Source: Ruminococcus callidus
GTDB taxonomy: Bacteria > Bacillota > Clostridia > Oscillospirales > Ruminococcaceae
Direction: 5' to 3'
Assembly (NCBI RefSeq): GCF_020709055.1
Contig: NZ_JAJFCK010000030.1
Location: 1-29,220 of the forward strand
Length of the DNA: 29,220 bases
Below are positions 7,876-15,679 of this stretch, in pieces; positions within the stretch are counted from its first letter, which is position 1; each line of letters opens with the position of its first letter. Under the pieces are notes generated by a model that was not told where the DNA came from, did no database searches, and was given only the letters and a program-made list of their open reading frames with translations. The position numbers and the translations under genes were made by a program.

Positions 7876-8088
7876 GTCGATAATTTCAATGGATTTAATT
7901 TCATTTTTTGGAAATTCAACAAGTTTTCCTTTGTATTTTTCCACTAACTCTGAACGGACAACAATGCTTTCAACTCCGTCATTGTTGTCTTCACCAGAAA
8001 TAACGTCTTCAACCGTTCCAATCCATTCTTCGTGATCTATATCGACTAATTTTATTCTTTTTGCATTCTCATAATCAAATAAATTCAT
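7873..8088 (-). CDS. Small protein coupled to the Ntox50 toxin, candidate immunity protein
   Basis: This 71-residue acidic protein begins MNLFDYENAKRIKLVDID and alternates hydrophobic and charged residues in a way that suggests a small beta-barrel (Sm-like) fold. That fold assignment is a guess. The ATG at 8088 overlaps the stop of the toxin-domain ORF by ATGA and has an AAGGAGG site at about 8094-8102, so it is chosen over a longer reading starting at 8193. Tight coupling directly 3' of a toxin domain is the usual position of the cognate immunity gene in polymorphic toxin cassettes, which is the main argument for that role. The stop lies inside the double-hairpin repeat. It could instead be an unrelated accessory protein. 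Confidence 0.75.
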   Translation of the reverse strand: MNLFDYENAKRIKLVDIDHEEWIGTVEDVISGEDNNDGVESIVVRSELVEKYKGKLVEFPKNEIKSIEIID

Positions 8089-8507
8089 TCTTGCTCCTCC
8101 TTTTTTGCAGGAACGGCATGAGTTCTGCTTTTCGAGTAATGTACACGGAACCGATTGGTTTTGCCTAAAATCTCGCCGCTTTTGGTCACACACACGCCCA
8201 AATCATAAGGAACTGTAATATATTCTTTGGCGTTTTTTATGCCATTTCTTCCAATTGTAACTTCGCCAGTCCCATAATACTGATTCACAATCTCCTGGAT
8301 CTCTTCCAGCGAAATCGTGAAATAACTTTTGTTTTCTGCCGGGTCATAGCCTGGAGCACTCAGAATATGTGCATTTTGTTTTTCCGGATTTAGTTTCAAC
8401 GAGATTTCTCCAGCTGATACAGCATTCACTATTCTTTCATCTCTTATTATACCACTATCCGCCCCAGAAATCAACGATTTCCCGCTGATTTTCTCCGGCA
8501 AATACAC
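8085..8507 (-). CDS. Orphan Ntox50-type polymorphic toxin domain
   Basis: The 140-residue reading matches the polymorphic toxin type 50 domain (Bacterial toxin 50, Pfam PF15542), a predicted RNase found at the C-terminus of polymorphic toxins and phage minor capsid (MuF) proteins. Recognisable parts are KQNAHI at 43-48, YGTGE at 78-82 and TNRFRVHYSK plus HAVP at 117-133. There is no delivery or trafficking domain. The only plausible start is a GTG at 8507 with no ribosome binding site, and the frame is open upstream across the repeat to a TAG near 8545 without an ATG. It therefore looks like a detached C-terminal tip, a silent donor cassette or the remains of a larger protein. The stop is coupled to the small gene at 8088. 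Confidence 0.8.
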   Translation of the reverse strand: MYLPEKISGKSLISGADSGIIRDERIVNAVSAGEISLKLNPEKQNAHILSAPGYDPAENKSYFTISLEEIQEIVNQYYGTGEVTIGRNGIKNAKEYITVPYDLGVCVTKSGEILGKTNRFRVHYSKSRTHAVPAKKEEQE

Positions 8508-8513
8508 CTTTCG

Positions 8514-8599
8514 GGCATGAAAAAAGCACCTCGTTTGAGATGCTTTCTATCATATTTGGCTTTACTTCTCAAAATGTGCGGTGTTTTGAGACAGCTTTA
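8514..8599 (-). repeat. Double-hairpin cassette repeat, copy 2
   Basis: This is the second copy of the unit at 7791-7875. It again begins at the stop codon of a small minus-strand gene, with a TCTCAAAA/TTTTGAGA stem followed by the AAAGCA...TGCTTT terminator hairpin. The two copies share the order and spacing of both hairpins but differ in the loops. The Ntox50 reading begins just beyond its distal edge, so the repeat marks the junction between two cassettes. Confidence 0.85.
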
Positions 8600-8806
8600 A
8601 TCATTTTTGTGCTTCTCTGATTCAGTCTCTTCTTTTTGAGGAACAAAGCCTATCCCGTTGTTACAGTAATCTCGATTGCTCTCATTGATGTTCGAAAATC
8701 TTTCATAAGGGATTCCATCAGGGAATGCTTTGCACTTCCAAGTATACGGAGAGCGTTCTCCACTTATGAAATTTTCACATCTGAGGCACTCATGCATTCC
8801 AATCAT
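8597..8806 (-). CDS. Small Cys-containing protein in the toxin cassette debris
   Basis: This 69-residue protein has four cysteines, C7 and C10 in a CxxC pair (ECLRC), C25 in WKCKAFPDGIP and C48, which could bind a metal ion. Small proteins with a similar CxxC...CKAFPDGIP pattern are known to me from phage-like regions near minor capsid genes, but no function is established and I name none. The ATG at 8806 overlaps by ATGA the stop of a truncated upstream ORF, which supports this start and shows that it was the distal gene of a coupled pair. It ends in the double-hairpin repeat. It may be a second partner or immunity-type protein whose toxin has been lost. Confidence 0.65.
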   Translation of the reverse strand: MIGMHECLRCENFISGERSPYTWKCKAFPDGIPYERFSNINESNRDYCNNGIGFVPQKEETESEKHKND

Positions 8807-8883
8807 GTGATCCCTGCTTTCTTCAAATACTCAACCGCCATCACAATACAAGTATCTGTTGTTGATGGATTCCTTCCAAAAAG
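8803..8883 (-). pseudogene. 3' remnant of a gene cut off at the A4 element
   Basis: An open frame ends at TGA 8803-8805 and reads NPSTTDTCIVMAVEYLKKAG followed by IT and the stop. Its stop overlaps the ATG of the Cys-containing protein by ATGA, the normal arrangement of a coupled upstream gene. The frame has no start and runs into the A4 element at 8887. On the other side of A4 lies the 3' end of the fructokinase gene, so the 5' part of this gene is missing. The original product is unknown. Confidence 0.6.
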
Positions 8884-8886
8884 TAA

Positions 8887-9047
8887 GAACCTGTCTTCAC
8901 AAGAAATATATGTGGATTTTCGAGCATAATTTTGTTGCAGACAAGGCAAAAATACGCAGGCGAGCTGTCGCCCGGCAAGTATTTTTCACGCAGTATGCAA
9001 CAAAATTTGCCGAAAAGGCACGTGTATACGCTTGTGAAGACAGGTTC
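8887..9047. repeat. Family A hairpin MITE-like element (copy A4), TAA target duplication
   Basis: This 161-bp copy has matching ends GAACCTGTCTTCACAAG and CTTGTGAAGACAGGTTC and is flanked by TAA at 8884-8886 and 9048-9050. The apical stem is CGAGC-TGTC-GCCCG with one mismatch. It lies 20 bp beyond the fructokinase stop, where no other terminator is visible, so its transcript hairpin may serve as the 3' end of that operon. Confidence 0.9.
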
Positions 9048-9067
9048 TAATGTGCTTCTTAGCCTTC

Positions 9068-10045
9068 TTATGTCTCTGAAAGGCTTTCCAATCTCATCAA
9101 GCCGTGGATTTCCTGCCGATTCGGCATCACCTTTAACGCACCCTTTCTCATCGTTACCAGTGATGCTCCGGCATTTGCAAAATGCAGCAGCTCCAGAAGC
9201 TGCTCTTTCGTGAGCTTGTCCACTTCATGCTCCAGCACATAGTTCAGTACGCAACCGAAAAATGTATCTCCCGCACCCGTTTTCTCCACGGATTTCACAT
9301 CATAGACTGGTGCTTTTGCCACTGCATTTCTCGTATAAGCACAGCTTCCGTTTCCGCCGAGTGTGATGCAGATCAGCTGCATCTGCGGATACTTTTCCAA
9401 GAGTTCTCTTGCTGCCCGGTCATAGTCCGAATGCCCGAACATAAACTCCACCTCATTGTCTGAGATTTTCAAAAGATTGCATTTGGAGAACCCGTATTCG
9501 ATTTCGGTTCTTGCATCTTCAAGATTGTTCCAGAGCGGTTCCCGCAGATTCGGGTCAAAGGAGAGCATCGCTCCGCTTTCTATTGCGGTATCTATGGCAA
9601 ATCTGGTGGCTTCCCGAACGCCTGCATGGGTCGAGGAAAGCGTGCCAAAATGAAAGATTCTGGAATCCCGAATCAAATCTGTACGCACTTCCTGTCTGGT
9701 CAGCATCATGTCCGCACCCGGATTGCGAATAAAGCTGAACTCCCGTTCACCGCCGGCAAAGGTATGCACAAAGGCAAGCGTCGTCGGAACACCTGCATCT
9801 GCCACCAGGCCGTCTGCACAAATTCCAACCTCTTTTATAGTTTCGGAAAGCTGCCTGCCGAACATATCTGCTCCGACTTTTCCGATGAATGCAGTACGCT
9901 TTCCCAGCTTGGAAAGCATGGCAAGCACATTACAGGGAGCGCCGCCCGGATTCGCTTCCAGCAAGGGATTTCCCTGCGGACTGATTCCGCTTTCGGTGAA
10001 ATCGATCAGCAGTTCACCCAAAGCTGTTACATCATATTTTTTCAC
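9068..10045 (-). CDS. scrK: Fructokinase (PfkB/ribokinase family)
   Basis: This 325-residue cytoplasmic kinase should phosphorylate fructose to fructose 6-phosphate with ATP. PfkB-family features are the N-terminal GELLIDF, the NPGGAPCN sugar-binding segment at 32-39, and the C-terminal TGAGDTFFG with catalytic base D260. Length and motifs fit bacterial fructokinases of sucrose operons. The gene starts 10 bp after the GH32 hydrolase, which releases fructose from the imported sugar, so the context supports fructose as substrate over other PfkB sugars. It is the last gene of the operon. The symbol follows that context and is not proven. Confidence 0.88.
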   Translation of the reverse strand: MKKYDVTALGELLIDFTESGISPQGNPLLEANPGGAPCNVLAMLSKLGKRTAFIGKVGADMFGRQLSETIKEVGICADGLVADAGVPTTLAFVHTFAGGEREFSFIRNPGADMMLTRQEVRTDLIRDSRIFHFGTLSSTHAGVREATRFAIDTAIESGAMLSFDPNLREPLWNNLEDARTEIEYGFSKCNLLKISDNEVEFMFGHSDYDRAARELLEKYPQMQLICITLGGNGSCAYTRNAVAKAPVYDVKSVEKTGAGDTFFGCVLNYVLEHEVDKLTKEQLLELLHFANAGASLVTMRKGALKVMPNRQEIHGLMRLESLSET

Positions 10046-10055
10046 TGCATTCCCC

Positions 10056-11354
10056 TCACTCTGTCGTATACAACGTATATGCTTCGCCAGTGACTACATC
10101 CGACAACCCGTATACCACACTGCTGATCACCGCTTCGCCCTGATTGGCATAGACTTCGATCAAATTGGAATCCACATAGATCTCCAGTTCACAGCCGTCC
10201 CTGAGTACCGGTGTTTCCGCAGTCAATCGATATTTGCCGTCTTTCACAAATACAGCAGAGCGATCTGTGAAAAGCTTGTCCTGTTCCCGCCAGATCCGGT
10301 ATCCGCCAATGCTGATGCACTCGCCGTTTTTCAGCGAGGTCTTTACCAGATAGCCAGACTTGCCCGCCTGTTCCGGCGAAGAGATCTCCTTGGTAAAAGC
10401 GTTTTGGATATGCGGATGAGGGCGGAAATAAATGCGATCGTTCTTCACCGAAACCACTCTTGGAATACACATCATGCCGTTCCACTTACCGTCTACTGCC
10501 TGCGGCATTCTCATCCATGCAATAACAATACGATTGCCATCTTCATCCGTCGTACTCTGCGGGGCATAGAGATCCAGCCCATAGTCCAGAAACTGAACGT
10601 CATCTGCAAGCTGCATCGTTCCGGTCGCTTCATCGAATGCGGAGAACAGACAGATCGCTGCGGAATCATACGCTTTTCCATCGTTCAAAAAAGCCATGGG
10701 GGAAAACACCGTGATGCCTTTGCCATCTGCCTCAAAATAGTCCGGACACTCCCACATCCAGCCGAAGTTGTCCTTTTCCACGTGGCTGAGATACTTCCAG
10801 TTCTGCAAATCCCTGCTCTGATAAATCAGCAGTCTGCCCTTTTGGGCAACAGAGCTTCCCAGTACCATATACCATGCATCTGTTCCACGCCATACCTTCG
10901 GGTCACGGGTGTGCGTCTTGCTGCCGATCTTATCTTCTGCAATGGAGGGAATGATCGTCTTTTTGTCATGAACATTATCAAAAGTCATGCCGTCTGCGGA
11001 AGAGATCATCATCTGTGCTGAGAGAAACTGATCGTTCTTGCAGTGGTTAATGTTCTCCGGATCCTCCTCCAGATAGTTGACACCGGTATAATACAAGTAC
11101 ATCGTTCCGTCCTGCTCCACAGCACTGCCGGAAAAACAGCCGCTGCGGTCGTCGGTCTTGGTAGGATACAGGGCGATTCCCTTTTCCTCCCAGTTCACCA
11201 GATCCTTGCTGACAGCGTGTCCCCAGTGCATTCTGCCCCACTGCGGTGCGTAGGGAAAGCACTGGTAAAACAGATGATACTGCCCCTTGTACCAGATAAA
11301 TCCGTTCGGATCATTGATCCAGCAATTCGGAGCTTTGAAATGAATTTTCTGCAT
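10056..11354 (-). CDS. Intracellular GH32 beta-fructofuranosidase (sucrose/fructo-oligosaccharide hydrolase)
   Basis: This 432-residue glycoside hydrolase family 32 enzyme hydrolyses terminal beta-fructosyl bonds. The three GH32 signatures are present: WINDPNG with nucleophile D15, RDP at 150-152 and the acid/base E202 in WEC. The five-bladed propeller is followed by a beta-sandwich tail ending near VYGLSDVVTGEA. There is no signal peptide, so it acts on sugar brought in by the ABC transporter encoded upstream. The ATG at 11354 with GGGAGGA (11359-11365) is chosen over a longer frame that runs back into the ATPase gene. Free, non-phosphorylated sugar is expected because the importer is an ABC system and not a PTS. 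Whether it prefers sucrose or longer fructans cannot be told. Confidence 0.92.
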   Translation of the reverse strand: MQKIHFKAPNCWINDPNGFIWYKGQYHLFYQCFPYAPQWGRMHWGHAVSKDLVNWEEKGIALYPTKTDDRSGCFSGSAVEQDGTMYLYYTGVNYLEEDPENINHCKNDQFLSAQMMISSADGMTFDNVHDKKTIIPSIAEDKIGSKTHTRDPKVWRGTDAWYMVLGSSVAQKGRLLIYQSRDLQNWKYLSHVEKDNFGWMWECPDYFEADGKGITVFSPMAFLNDGKAYDSAAICLFSAFDEATGTMQLADDVQFLDYGLDLYAPQSTTDEDGNRIVIAWMRMPQAVDGKWNGMMCIPRVVSVKNDRIYFRPHPHIQNAFTKEISSPEQAGKSGYLVKTSLKNGECISIGGYRIWREQDKLFTDRSAVFVKDGKYRLTAETPVLRDGCELEIYVDSNLIEVYANQGEAVISSVVYGLSDVVTGEAYTLYTTE

Positions 11355-11367
11355 AGTATCCTCCCAA

Positions 11368-12462
11368 TTAGAAAAGGCTCTCTTCGGTTTGCGTATCAAA
11401 AAAGTGCATTCTGGACGGAACAAAGGCAAAATCAATGGTATCTCCAGGCTTGCTGATCTCATATTTGGATACTCTCGCCACCGAGGGAGTGCCGCCGAAG
11501 TTAAAGTACAGGTTGTTCTCATTTCCCATAACTTCTACGCTGTCCACCGTTGCAGACATGATATTCTCCTTGTAAAGATCCAGATTCTGCGGATCCAGCT
11601 TGATGTCCTCACCACGAATGCCAAGAACCAGCGTTCCCTGTCTGCCGTTTAGTTTTGCCACAACAGATTTCGGCAGCTGCATCTTACTGCCATCGGAGAA
11701 AGTCATGGCATTCCCTGCAACCTTTACCTCATAGAAATTCATCTGCGGCGAACCGATAAATCCCGCCACAAACTTATTTGCCGGATGCTCATACAAGTCC
11801 ATCGGCTTGCCCACCTGCTGGATCACACCGTCTTTCATAATGACAATGCGGTCTGCCATGGTCATTGCCTCCACCTGATCGTGCGTCACATAAATGGTGG
11901 TACTGCCCAGCTGCCGGTGCAGCTTGCTGATCTCGCTTCTCATGCTGACTCTCAGCTTAGCATCCAGATTGGAAAGCGGTTCGTCCATGAGAAACAGCTT
12001 CTGATCCTTGACAATTGCACGTCCCAATGCCACTCTCTGCCGCTGACCGCCGGAAAGATTCTTCGGTTTCCGATAACGGTATTCCGAAAGTCCCAGAATA
12101 TCGATTGCCCAGTCCACCTTCTTCTTGATTTCCGCTGCCGGCACCTTCATATTCTTCAAACCATAGGAAATGTTCTTTTCCACTGTCATGTGCGGATAGA
12201 GGGCGTAGTTCTGAAATACCATAGAGATGCCACGATCTCTCGGCAAAACTGCATTCATACGCTTTCCGTCAATGTAAAAGTCACCGCTGGTGATTTCCTC
12301 AAATCCGGCAATCATACGAAGTGTGGTCGATTTTCCGCAGCCGGACGGCCCGACAAAGGCAATGAATTCTCCCTCCTCAATGGAGAGGCTGAAATCGGTT
12401 ACGGAATTTTTATCTGCACCTGCATATTTCTTACAGATGTTCTTCATTTCAATAAAGCTCAT
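11368..12462 (-). CDS. msmK: Sugar ABC transporter ATPase (MsmK/UgpC type)
   Basis: This 364-residue ATPase energises the sugar importer encoded upstream. It has Walker A GPSGCGKS at 38-45, the Q-loop at Q84, signature LSGGQ at 136-140, Walker B LFLMDE at 156-161 and switch H194. A C-terminal regulatory OB-type region follows from about 240, as in MalK/MsmK/UgpC proteins. The ribosome binding site AGGAGGG lies within the last codons of the preceding permease gene. In many Firmicutes such ATPases are shared among several CUT1 importers and encoded elsewhere; here it is part of the operon. Confidence 0.92.
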   Translation of the reverse strand: MSFIEMKNICKKYAGADKNSVTDFSLSIEEGEFIAFVGPSGCGKSTTLRMIAGFEEITSGDFYIDGKRMNAVLPRDRGISMVFQNYALYPHMTVEKNISYGLKNMKVPAAEIKKKVDWAIDILGLSEYRYRKPKNLSGGQRQRVALGRAIVKDQKLFLMDEPLSNLDAKLRVSMRSEISKLHRQLGSTTIYVTHDQVEAMTMADRIVIMKDGVIQQVGKPMDLYEHPANKFVAGFIGSPQMNFYEVKVAGNAMTFSDGSKMQLPKSVVAKLNGRQGTLVLGIRGEDIKLDPQNLDLYKENIMSATVDSVEVMGNENNLYFNFGGTPSVARVSKYEISKPGDTIDFAFVPSRMHFFDTQTEESLF

Positions 12463-12465
12463 AAG

Positions 12466-13317
12466 TTAGCCCTCCTTGGAACCTGTGGAAACGACGCCCT
12501 CTACAATCTGCTTGGAGAAAAGGGCATAGATGATAATAACCGGAATGGTAATCAGGGTGATGACAGCAAGCGTCTGTCCCATGGTTGTATTGTCGTTGGA
12601 TGTGATGGAGTTCAAACCGATCTGAGCGGTCAGAAGATCGCTGGACGTGAACACCAGTGACGGCCAGAGGTAATCATTCCATACATTCAGGAATGTGAAA
12701 ACACTGACAGTTGCAACGACTGTTTTGGACATCGGCAGCACCATTGTAAAGAAATACTTCACAGGATTGCAGTGATCCAGCTGTGCAGCCTCCCAGACAT
12801 CATCGGGCAGACTGACAAAAACCTGCCGGAACAGGAAAATATTAAACGGATTGACGATCATCGGAAGCACATAACCAAAAACGGTGTTCAGCAGTCCCAT
12901 TTTGGAAACGAACATAAAGTTGATGGTGATAATGGTTTCTGTCGGAATGATCATCAGCATCATGATGATCGCCAGCCATCTGTCACGAAACGGGAACTTG
13001 ATCTTCGCCAAGGCATAGCCTGCCAGGCCGTTGACGATCACGCCAGCCACAATCATGATGGCTGCATAGAACAGTGTATTTGCCATGAACCGGAGGAATC
13101 TTGTGTTGAACAAAATTTCCTTATAGTTATCGAAAAATCCCTTTCCCGGTGCGGGCGGAATAAATGCACTGACGGAATTCATATCTGCTGTGATTGCAGC
13201 GTCCGGTTTAAACGAATTTGCAATCATCCAAATGACTGGAAACAGGAAGAATAAGGACAGCACCAGCATTACTGCAACAAGGATTCCATTAGCGATTTTT
13301 TGCTTTTTTGTTTTCAT
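12466..13317 (-). CDS. msmG: Sugar ABC transporter permease, MsmG/MalG type
   Basis: This 283-residue membrane protein is the second permease of a CUT1-family importer. About six membrane segments are visible, the first at about 11-31. The cytoplasmic EAA loop begins at E176-A177-A178 and includes PMSKT near 195; it contacts the ATPase. The ATG at 13317 is preceded by AAGGAGGAG and overlaps the upstream permease gene by 29 bp. It ends 3 bp before the ATPase start. Confidence 0.92.
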   Translation of the reverse strand: MKTKKQKIANGILVAVMLVLSLFFLFPVIWMIANSFKPDAAITADMNSVSAFIPPAPGKGFFDNYKEILFNTRFLRFMANTLFYAAIMIVAGVIVNGLAGYALAKIKFPFRDRWLAIIMMLMIIPTETIITINFMFVSKMGLLNTVFGYVLPMIVNPFNIFLFRQVFVSLPDDVWEAAQLDHCNPVKYFFTMVLPMSKTVVATVSVFTFLNVWNDYLWPSLVFTSSDLLTAQIGLNSITSNDNTTMGQTLAVITLITIPVIIIYALFSKQIVEGVVSTGSKEG

Positions 13318-14188
13318 GTTTCTCCTCCTTATCCTTTGTCAAAAATGTTTGAATCATGGTGAGTATGACAACGAATACGGTAAAGACGATTGCCATTGCC
13401 GAAGCAAGACCAATTTCCCAGTTTACCGTGCCGGTTTCGTAAATATCATAGACAATGGTATAGGTTGAATGAGACGGACCGCCGCCGGTCATTACCATCG
13501 GCTGCACGATCATACGGAATGCACCAATGGTTACGGTGATAAAGACAAATACACAAAGCGGCTTCAGCTCCGGCAGTGTGATATTCTTGAATTTGCTCCA
13601 GCCGCTGGCGTGGTCCATTTCCGCAGCCTCATAGAGTGCCGGATTGATTGCCTGTAATCCGCCGAGGAAGATGATCATCTGATAACCGACACCCTGCCAG
13701 ACACTCATCAGTGCAATGGAGGGAAGTGCCTGATTGGCACCATAGATAAACGGCTGTGCATCAATGCCAAAGTGAGAGAGAATCGTGTTCAGAATACCCT
13801 CCGGACTATAGATCTGCATCCAGAGATTTGAAACAACTGCCAGGGACATGACCACCGGAATAAAAAATGCGACCTTGAAGTATTTCTTACAAACTGTGAC
13901 TTTATTGATGAGCAGTGCCAGCCCCAATGCTCCCAGCGTTTGCAGCGGAACAATGATCAGTACAAACTTAACGGTATTTCCAAAAGCTGTGGTAAACAGG
14001 TCATCCTTAAAAATGGTACTGAAATTTTCCATTCCTACAAAATGTGTCAGCTTTGGATTCAATGCAAAATAATCTGTAAAGCTGTAAATCAATGTGAGTA
14101 TCATCGGAATGAACAGGAACACCGTCATTAAAACCAGTGCCGGTCCGAAAAAAGCCATTCCGAGAATGGAATTCGATTTCTTTTTCAT
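13289..14188 (-). CDS. msmF: Sugar ABC transporter permease, MsmF/MalF type
   Basis: This 299-residue permease is the first membrane partner of the importer. It has about six membrane segments, the first at about 10-35, and an EAA loop starting at 187 (EAAEMDHASGWSKF) and ending near LPELKP. The start follows the binding protein stop by a single base (TAA-C-ATG), and there is no good ribosome binding site, so translation probably depends on re-initiation after the upstream gene. Confidence 0.92.
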   Translation of the reverse strand: MKKKSNSILGMAFFGPALVLMTVFLFIPMILTLIYSFTDYFALNPKLTHFVGMENFSTIFKDDLFTTAFGNTVKFVLIIVPLQTLGALGLALLINKVTVCKKYFKVAFFIPVVMSLAVVSNLWMQIYSPEGILNTILSHFGIDAQPFIYGANQALPSIALMSVWQGVGYQMIIFLGGLQAINPALYEAAEMDHASGWSKFKNITLPELKPLCVFVFITVTIGAFRMIVQPMVMTGGGPSHSTYTIVYDIYETGTVNWEIGLASAMAIVFTVFVVILTMIQTFLTKDKEEKHENKKAKNR

Positions 14189-14189
14189 G

Positions 14190-15512
14190 TTATCTTGTGT
14201 AACGCTTGAGCTTTGCGTTAATCCTTTCTACAGATTTATCCATTTCGTCTGTGACGTTTTTGCCGCTCAATCCAACGTCCTCCAGAACCTGCTGGAACGA
14301 TGTGCTGACCTGCGGATAAACAGGTGTTTTCGGTCTGGGATGACCGTAATCTCTCAGCTGTTCGTAAAGTGCCTTATAATTTTCGTCGTCCTCAAAAGTG
14401 GTAATCTGGTCATAAGCCGCATAAGTGGAGGGCATACTCTTGGTTTTCTCATAGAGAAGAACGCCGCTGTCCACACCGCTCATCCATTTTACCAGTTCTG
14501 TAGCGGCTTCAATGTGTTCCGTTTTTGTGGTGGCAGCATATGCCCAGGAACCTGTCGGCGCATATCTGCCGCCGTCCCAGTTGTCACTGACAATATACGG
14601 CGCAACGCCAAGGTCGATGTCGCTGTAGCTCTGATAGATCGTATTGACTTCCCATGCGCCGTCAAACTTGAACGCCGCACGTCCGCTTTCAAACAGGTTT
14701 TCAATGGGTGTTGCGGACATATCCTTGTTTTCCACCAGTCCTCTGAAGTACTGGAACACCTCCGCATTTTTGTCCGAGTTGAAATATCCGTCTGCGGTAA
14801 GACCGTCCTCACTAATGAGATCGCCGCCATTGGACCAGATAAACGGAGCATAGTAATAAATGCTGGATTCGCCGACCGGAAAGGTCATGTCCAATGGATA
14901 CCCGTTTTTGCTGTCCATGATCGGTTTCAGCTGCTCCAAAATATCCAGAAATTCCGAGAATGTCCAAGGGTGATCCTTATCGGGCACTTCAATTCCGGCT
15001 TCCTCCAGAATCGCCTTATTATAATAGAGACCGACACTGGATTCCATGGCACCGAGTGCATACAGCTTGTCATCGACCGTTCCCTGCTCCAGAATGGAAT
15101 CCAGATAAGCCGATTTTTCTTCCTCGCTCAATTCGGCAAGCGGCTGAATAATGCCGTTTGCTGCATAAGCAGAAATATTCGGGCCGTCCACGGTGATGAC
15201 ATCGGGAAGATCTCCCGACATAACCGAAGCATTGATCTTATCCGAATAACCGCCGCCGCTGTCATTTCGAGGAATAAATTCAATGTCTGCAAAATAGGTT
15301 CCGTCATACTTTTCATTGAAGCGTTCCACCGACGCTTTATAAGCTTCGCCTTCCGGTGTATCCTCAATGGTATGCACCCACATGCTGATGTACTGCTCTC
15401 CCTCATCATATCCCTTTACATCACCGGGCTTTACGGTTTTGCTGCACCCTGTAAGCGGAACTGCACTCGCCAGAATTGAAAGAGCCGTCAGAAATAATGG
15501 TAGCTTTTTCAT
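14190..15512 (-). CDS. msmE: Sugar ABC transporter substrate-binding lipoprotein
   Basis: This 440-residue binding protein of the CUT1 (SBP_bac_1) type captures the sugar outside the cell. It has a lipoprotein signal with lipobox LTGC and lipid-bearing C23. The mature part shows the usual two-lobe features, including ISMWVHTIEDTPEG and, in the second lobe, FKFDGAWEVNT. The ATG at 15512 follows CGGAGGG. It is the first gene of the operon and is transcribed from a promoter overlapped by LacI-type operators. The downstream GH32 and fructokinase suggest sucrose or short fructo-oligosaccharides as ligand. Confidence 0.93.
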   Translation of the reverse strand: MKKLPLFLTALSILASAVPLTGCSKTVKPGDVKGYDEGEQYISMWVHTIEDTPEGEAYKASVERFNEKYDGTYFADIEFIPRNDSGGGYSDKINASVMSGDLPDVITVDGPNISAYAANGIIQPLAELSEEEKSAYLDSILEQGTVDDKLYALGAMESSVGLYYNKAILEEAGIEVPDKDHPWTFSEFLDILEQLKPIMDSKNGYPLDMTFPVGESSIYYYAPFIWSNGGDLISEDGLTADGYFNSDKNAEVFQYFRGLVENKDMSATPIENLFESGRAAFKFDGAWEVNTIYQSYSDIDLGVAPYIVSDNWDGGRYAPTGSWAYAATTKTEHIEAATELVKWMSGVDSGVLLYEKTKSMPSTYAAYDQITTFEDDENYKALYEQLRDYGHPRPKTPVYPQVSTSFQQVLEDVGLSGKNVTDEMDKSVERINAKLKRYTR

Positions 15513-15535
15513 CGCTGTTTCCCTCCGTTCTTTTT

Positions 15536-15551
15536 AAGTAACCGGTTACTT
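15536..15551. promoter_or_regulatory. LacI-type operator O1 (perfect palindrome)
   Basis: AAGTAACCGGTTACTT is a perfect 16-bp palindrome with the central CG typical of LacI-family operators. It lies 10 bp downstream of the -10 of the ABC/GH32 operon, where bound repressor would block transcription. Confidence 0.88.
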
Positions 15552-15561
15552 TACTGATTAC

Positions 15562-15590
15562 AGTATATCATGGAACCGGTTACTTGTCAA
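15562..15590 (-). promoter_or_regulatory. Sigma-A promoter of the fructan/sucrose operon
   Basis: On the minus strand a consensus -35 TTGACA (15585-15590) is followed by a 17-bp spacer and -10 TATACT (15562-15567). Operator O2 fills the spacer. Near-consensus elements with overlapping operators fit a strong, repressed promoter. Confidence 0.9.
15570..15585. promoter_or_regulatory. LacI-type operator O2, within the promoter spacer
   Basis: ATGGAACCGGTTACTT matches O1 at 14 of 16 positions and keeps the central AACCGGTTACTT. It sits between the -35 and -10 of the operon promoter, so binding would exclude RNA polymerase. Confidence 0.85.
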
Positions 15591-15649
15591 GATTTTTTCT
15601 GATTTTTGTAGCAATTTCTAAAAATCCTGAAAACGTTTTGTGCAGTTCT

Positions 15650-15665
15650 ACGAAACTGGTTACTT
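15650..15665. promoter_or_regulatory. LacI-type operator O3, upstream of the regulator promoter
   Basis: ACGAAACTGGTTACTT matches O1 at 13 of 16 positions. It lies just upstream of the regulator's own -35 and 80 bp from O2 (start to start), so it may allow autoregulation or looping with O1/O2. Confidence 0.7.
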
Positions 15666-15679
15666 TACAGATTCTTTTA

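Noticed and set aside
7873..8193. 106-residue version of the Ntox50 partner
   Set aside because: The extra 35 residues read the toxin gene in another frame; the internal ATG at 8088 has a strong AAGGAGG site and ATGA coupling.
9708..11021. 437-codon plus-strand open frame
   Set aside because: It lies antisense to the fructokinase and GH32 genes, which have clear motifs; its translation has no recognisable domain and the open frame reflects codon bias.
14094..15479. 461-codon plus-strand open frame
   Set aside because: It is antisense to the binding lipoprotein and part of a permease, with no start signals or domain.
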